Shown here one piece after another: positions 5,715 to 7,181 of a stretch of DNA of 7,181 nucleotides. The notes beneath the pieces were generated by a model. It did no database searches. It was given only the letters and a program-made list of their open reading frames with translations, and was not told where the DNA came from. The stretch is taken from assembly GCA_016742295.1 (NCBI GenBank), contig JACVCA010000056.1:1-7181 (forward strand). Direction: 5' to 3'. A program made the translations under genes and the position numbers. The stretch is from Alphaproteobacteria bacterium (lineage in GTDB: Bacteria > Pseudomonadota > Alphaproteobacteria > JAGOMX01). Numbering within the stretch: the stretch's first letter is position 1; every line of letters starts with the position of its first letter.

Positions 5715-6773
5715 TTAGCTAGTTTTCGATAATGAAAGCTTCTCATGATCAATGAGCCATTTTTTACGTACCAAACCTCCAGCATATCCTCCTAGATCAC
5801 CATTCGTATTGATAACCCGGTGACAAGGTATAATAATGGCGAATTGATTGGCCCCATTTGCTGTTGCAGCAGCACGAATGGCAGAGGGTCTCCCTATTGT
5901 TGCAGCAATATCTAAGTAAGACCGTGTTTCACCATAAGGAATTTTATTTAAAGCTTGCCAGACAGACATTTGAAAAGGTGATCCAAAAAACATTAAGGGC
6001 GTATTAAATTCTCTTAAGCTTCCTTCAAAATATTCCTTCAATTCTTTTTCAATTGAATGGATCGGTGAAGTTACTCCGGGAATGATTGCTGCTTTCAATC
6101 TTTGTCTTAGACGTTCTAGTTCACGCTCTAAGCCACGACGGTCTACAAATTCTAAAAGATGAAGAATATTTTCATCTGCAATTGCGAGCATCGGGCCAAG
6201 CTTCGTATCTAACCATGATGCTTTCAAGATAGTCCTATCTCCGAGCAAAGCTGGAGCTACCCCCATGAGACGTGAAAATGCTTCCCTGAAACCGCTCCCG
6301 GATTCATATCCCGCCTCAAGCTGTGCCTCGATAACTGCTTCCCCTGATTTAATTTGTTTTATAGCTAGTCCCATACGCCGGGCACGGGCATAGGCTACGA
6401 AGGTCATACCAAACCTCTTTTTGAACTGACGACGAACAGTAGATGCATCAATTGATAATGCCTGAAAATCTTTCTCTTTCCAGCGCATGGATGGATTGTC
6501 TTCAACAGCTTTAACCAAAGTTTGGATAAGCTCTGAAGTTTGATGTGGATGGGAAAGCGGGCAACAACGCTTACAAGGGCGAAAGGAGGCCAAAAGTGCT
6601 TGTTGTGCTGTTTCAAAGAATTCACAATTTTCGAATTTGGGTTTTCTTGCAGGGCAAGTAGGTCTACAAAACACACCAGTGGTTTTAACCCCCACATAAA
6701 AAACCCCTTCATATTCACCGTTTTTATCGATTAATGACTGATAATATTCCTTTTTATTTTCCGCTGTTAGCAT
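5715..6773 (-). CDS. ada: Ada: bifunctional methylphosphotriester/O6-methylguanine-DNA methyltransferase and transcriptional activator
   Basis: This is the adaptive-response protein to alkylation damage. It takes methyl groups from DNA phosphotriesters onto an N-terminal Cys, which makes it an activator, and from O6-methylguanine onto a C-terminal Cys. Numbered from the ATG at 6771-6773 (352 residues; E. coli Ada has 354), the order is: the Ada zinc domain with GVFCRPTCPARKPKF and FRPCKRCCP (zinc Cys 36, 40, 67, 70, with Cys36 the methyl acceptor); the AraC-type helix-turn-helix region (about 80-175, including STVRRQFKKRFGMTFVAYAR and AGYESGSGFREAFSR); the linker; and the MGMT domain with the active site IIPCHRVI (Cys317) and NGDLGGYAGG. 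A TTG at 6777-6779 could add two residues. The ATG is preferred because AAGG lies at proper spacing before it and only two bases before the TTG. All key residues are present, so it should be active. It follows the phosphohexomutase with a 113-base gap. Confidence 0.97.
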   Translation of the reverse strand: MLTAENKKEYYQSLIDKNGEYEGVFYVGVKTTGVFCRPTCPARKPKFENCEFFETAQQALLASFRPCKRCCPLSHPHQTSELIQTLVKAVEDNPSMRWKEKDFQALSIDASTVRRQFKKRFGMTFVAYARARRMGLAIKQIKSGEAVIEAQLEAGYESGSGFREAFSRLMGVAPALLGDRTILKASWLDTKLGPMLAIADENILHLLEFVDRRGLERELERLRQRLKAAIIPGVTSPIHSIEKELKEYFEGSLREFNTPLMFFGSPFQMSVWQALNKIPYGETRSYLDIAATIGRPSAIRAAATANGANQFAIIIPCHRVINTNGDLGGYAGGLVRKKWLIDHEKLSLSKTS

Positions 6774-6886
6774 TAGCAATACCTTGATTTAAGAGTTTTA
6801 AATTCTGAATATGCTCTCACTATAAACGCGTTGATAAATAAGTACCGCCGAAATTCAGGCATCAATTTTTTCAAACAATATTCTTT
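6774..6886 (-). other. ada upstream region, no clear operator
   Basis: These 113 bases should hold the ada promoter and the end of the preceding transcript. I see no strong hairpin with a T-tract and no match to the E. coli Ada box element AAAGCGCA; the nearest is AACGCG near 6830. A -10-like TATAGT lies near 6820 on the minus strand but without a credible -35. Known Ada sites outside the enterobacteria differ, so absence of the E. coli box is not evidence against autoregulation. Confidence 0.3.
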
Positions 6887-7181
6887 TTAAAATGATAACT
6901 CATAAGGTTTCAAATAAGACTCTACTTCATTTTGTAGTATTTTTAATCCCTCTTCGGTAGTGGCTTCCATACGCGCTACCAAAATATCTTGAGTATTAGA
7001 GGCACGCAACAGCCACCACCCCTCTGGACGCGAAACTCGAACACCATCAATATCAATGTGGCAGATAGATTGATCCCTTAACTTTTTTTGGATTTCATCA
7101 ACAATAATAAATTTTTGCCCTTTATCACAGGGAAAATGGATCTCGGGCGTACTATACTTAACCGGAAGCTGGTCGTACCAC
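6887..7181 (-). CDS. Phosphomannomutase/phosphoglucomutase, C-terminal end, cut by window edge
   Basis: These are the last 97 residues of an alpha-D-phosphohexomutase, which interconverts hexose 6-phosphates and 1-phosphates for nucleotide-sugar and envelope polysaccharide synthesis in the cytosol. The visible part is domain 4. The strand-loop IDIDGVRVSRPEGWWLLRA is followed by the phosphate-binding loop RASNTQ (59-64 of the visible part), then ILVARMEATTEEGLK. The upstream motif STPEIHFPC is the usual domain 3-4 linker of the AlgC/ManB group. RASNT rather than the RPSGTEP of GlmM points to AlgC-type PMM/PGM. The stop TAA is at 6887-6889. Catalytic Ser and metal-binding domains lie outside the window, so substrate preference and integrity of the whole gene cannot be judged. 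Confidence 0.92.
   Translation of the reverse strand, partial: WYDQLPVKYSTPEIHFPCDKGQKFIIVDEIQKKLRDQSICHIDIDGVRVSRPEGWWLLRASNTQDILVARMEATTEEGLKILQNEVESYLKPYELSF

Noticed and set aside
6404..6734. Open frames on both strands within ada
   Set aside because: They overlap the Ada zinc and helix-turn-helix region in other frames and have no support of their own.

Overview
The window is chromosomal DNA of an AT-rich bacterium and every recognisable intact gene lies on the minus strand. Ffh, a GyrB of about 800 residues with the proteobacterial C-terminal insertion, an E. coli-type fused Ada and an AlgC-type phosphohexomutase together suggest an alphaproteobacterium. The low GC, the long non-coding gap and the gene debris fit a slowly decaying, perhaps host-associated lineage such as Holosporales or Rickettsiales-like bacteria. 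That placement is an inference from protein flavour, not a database match.

In the direction of transcription (right to left) the layout is as follows. At 7181-6887 is the C-terminal end of a phosphomannomutase/phosphoglucomutase. At 6773-5715 is a full-length Ada methyl-DNA repair protein and regulator. At 5575-5060 is a broken AmiD/AmpD-type N-acetylmuramoyl-L-alanine amidase that keeps only its C-terminal half and has an in-frame stop. At 4735-5065 on the opposite strand are fragments in two frames that look like the end of a polytopic membrane protein. At 4653-2221 is an intact gyrB. At 2220-1639 is an AT-rich gap with several inverted repeats. At 1638-829 is a GNAT-family acetyltransferase. 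At 744-1 is the N-terminal two thirds of ffh, cut just at the TKxD motif.

The genes do not form one pathway. GyrB (supercoiling), Ffh (co-translational membrane targeting) and the phosphohexomutase (sugar-phosphate supply for envelope polysaccharide) are housekeeping. Ada is a stress-response gene. The block between ada and gyrB (about 5714-4654) is where gene decay is concentrated.

I see no mobile element, CRISPR array, tRNA or rRNA, and no convincing new multi-gene system. The points most worth a second look are the nonsense-interrupted amidase remnant, a 19-bp Fur-box-like palindrome inside the gyrB-GNAT gap, and a pair of mutually exclusive hairpins downstream of gyrB.
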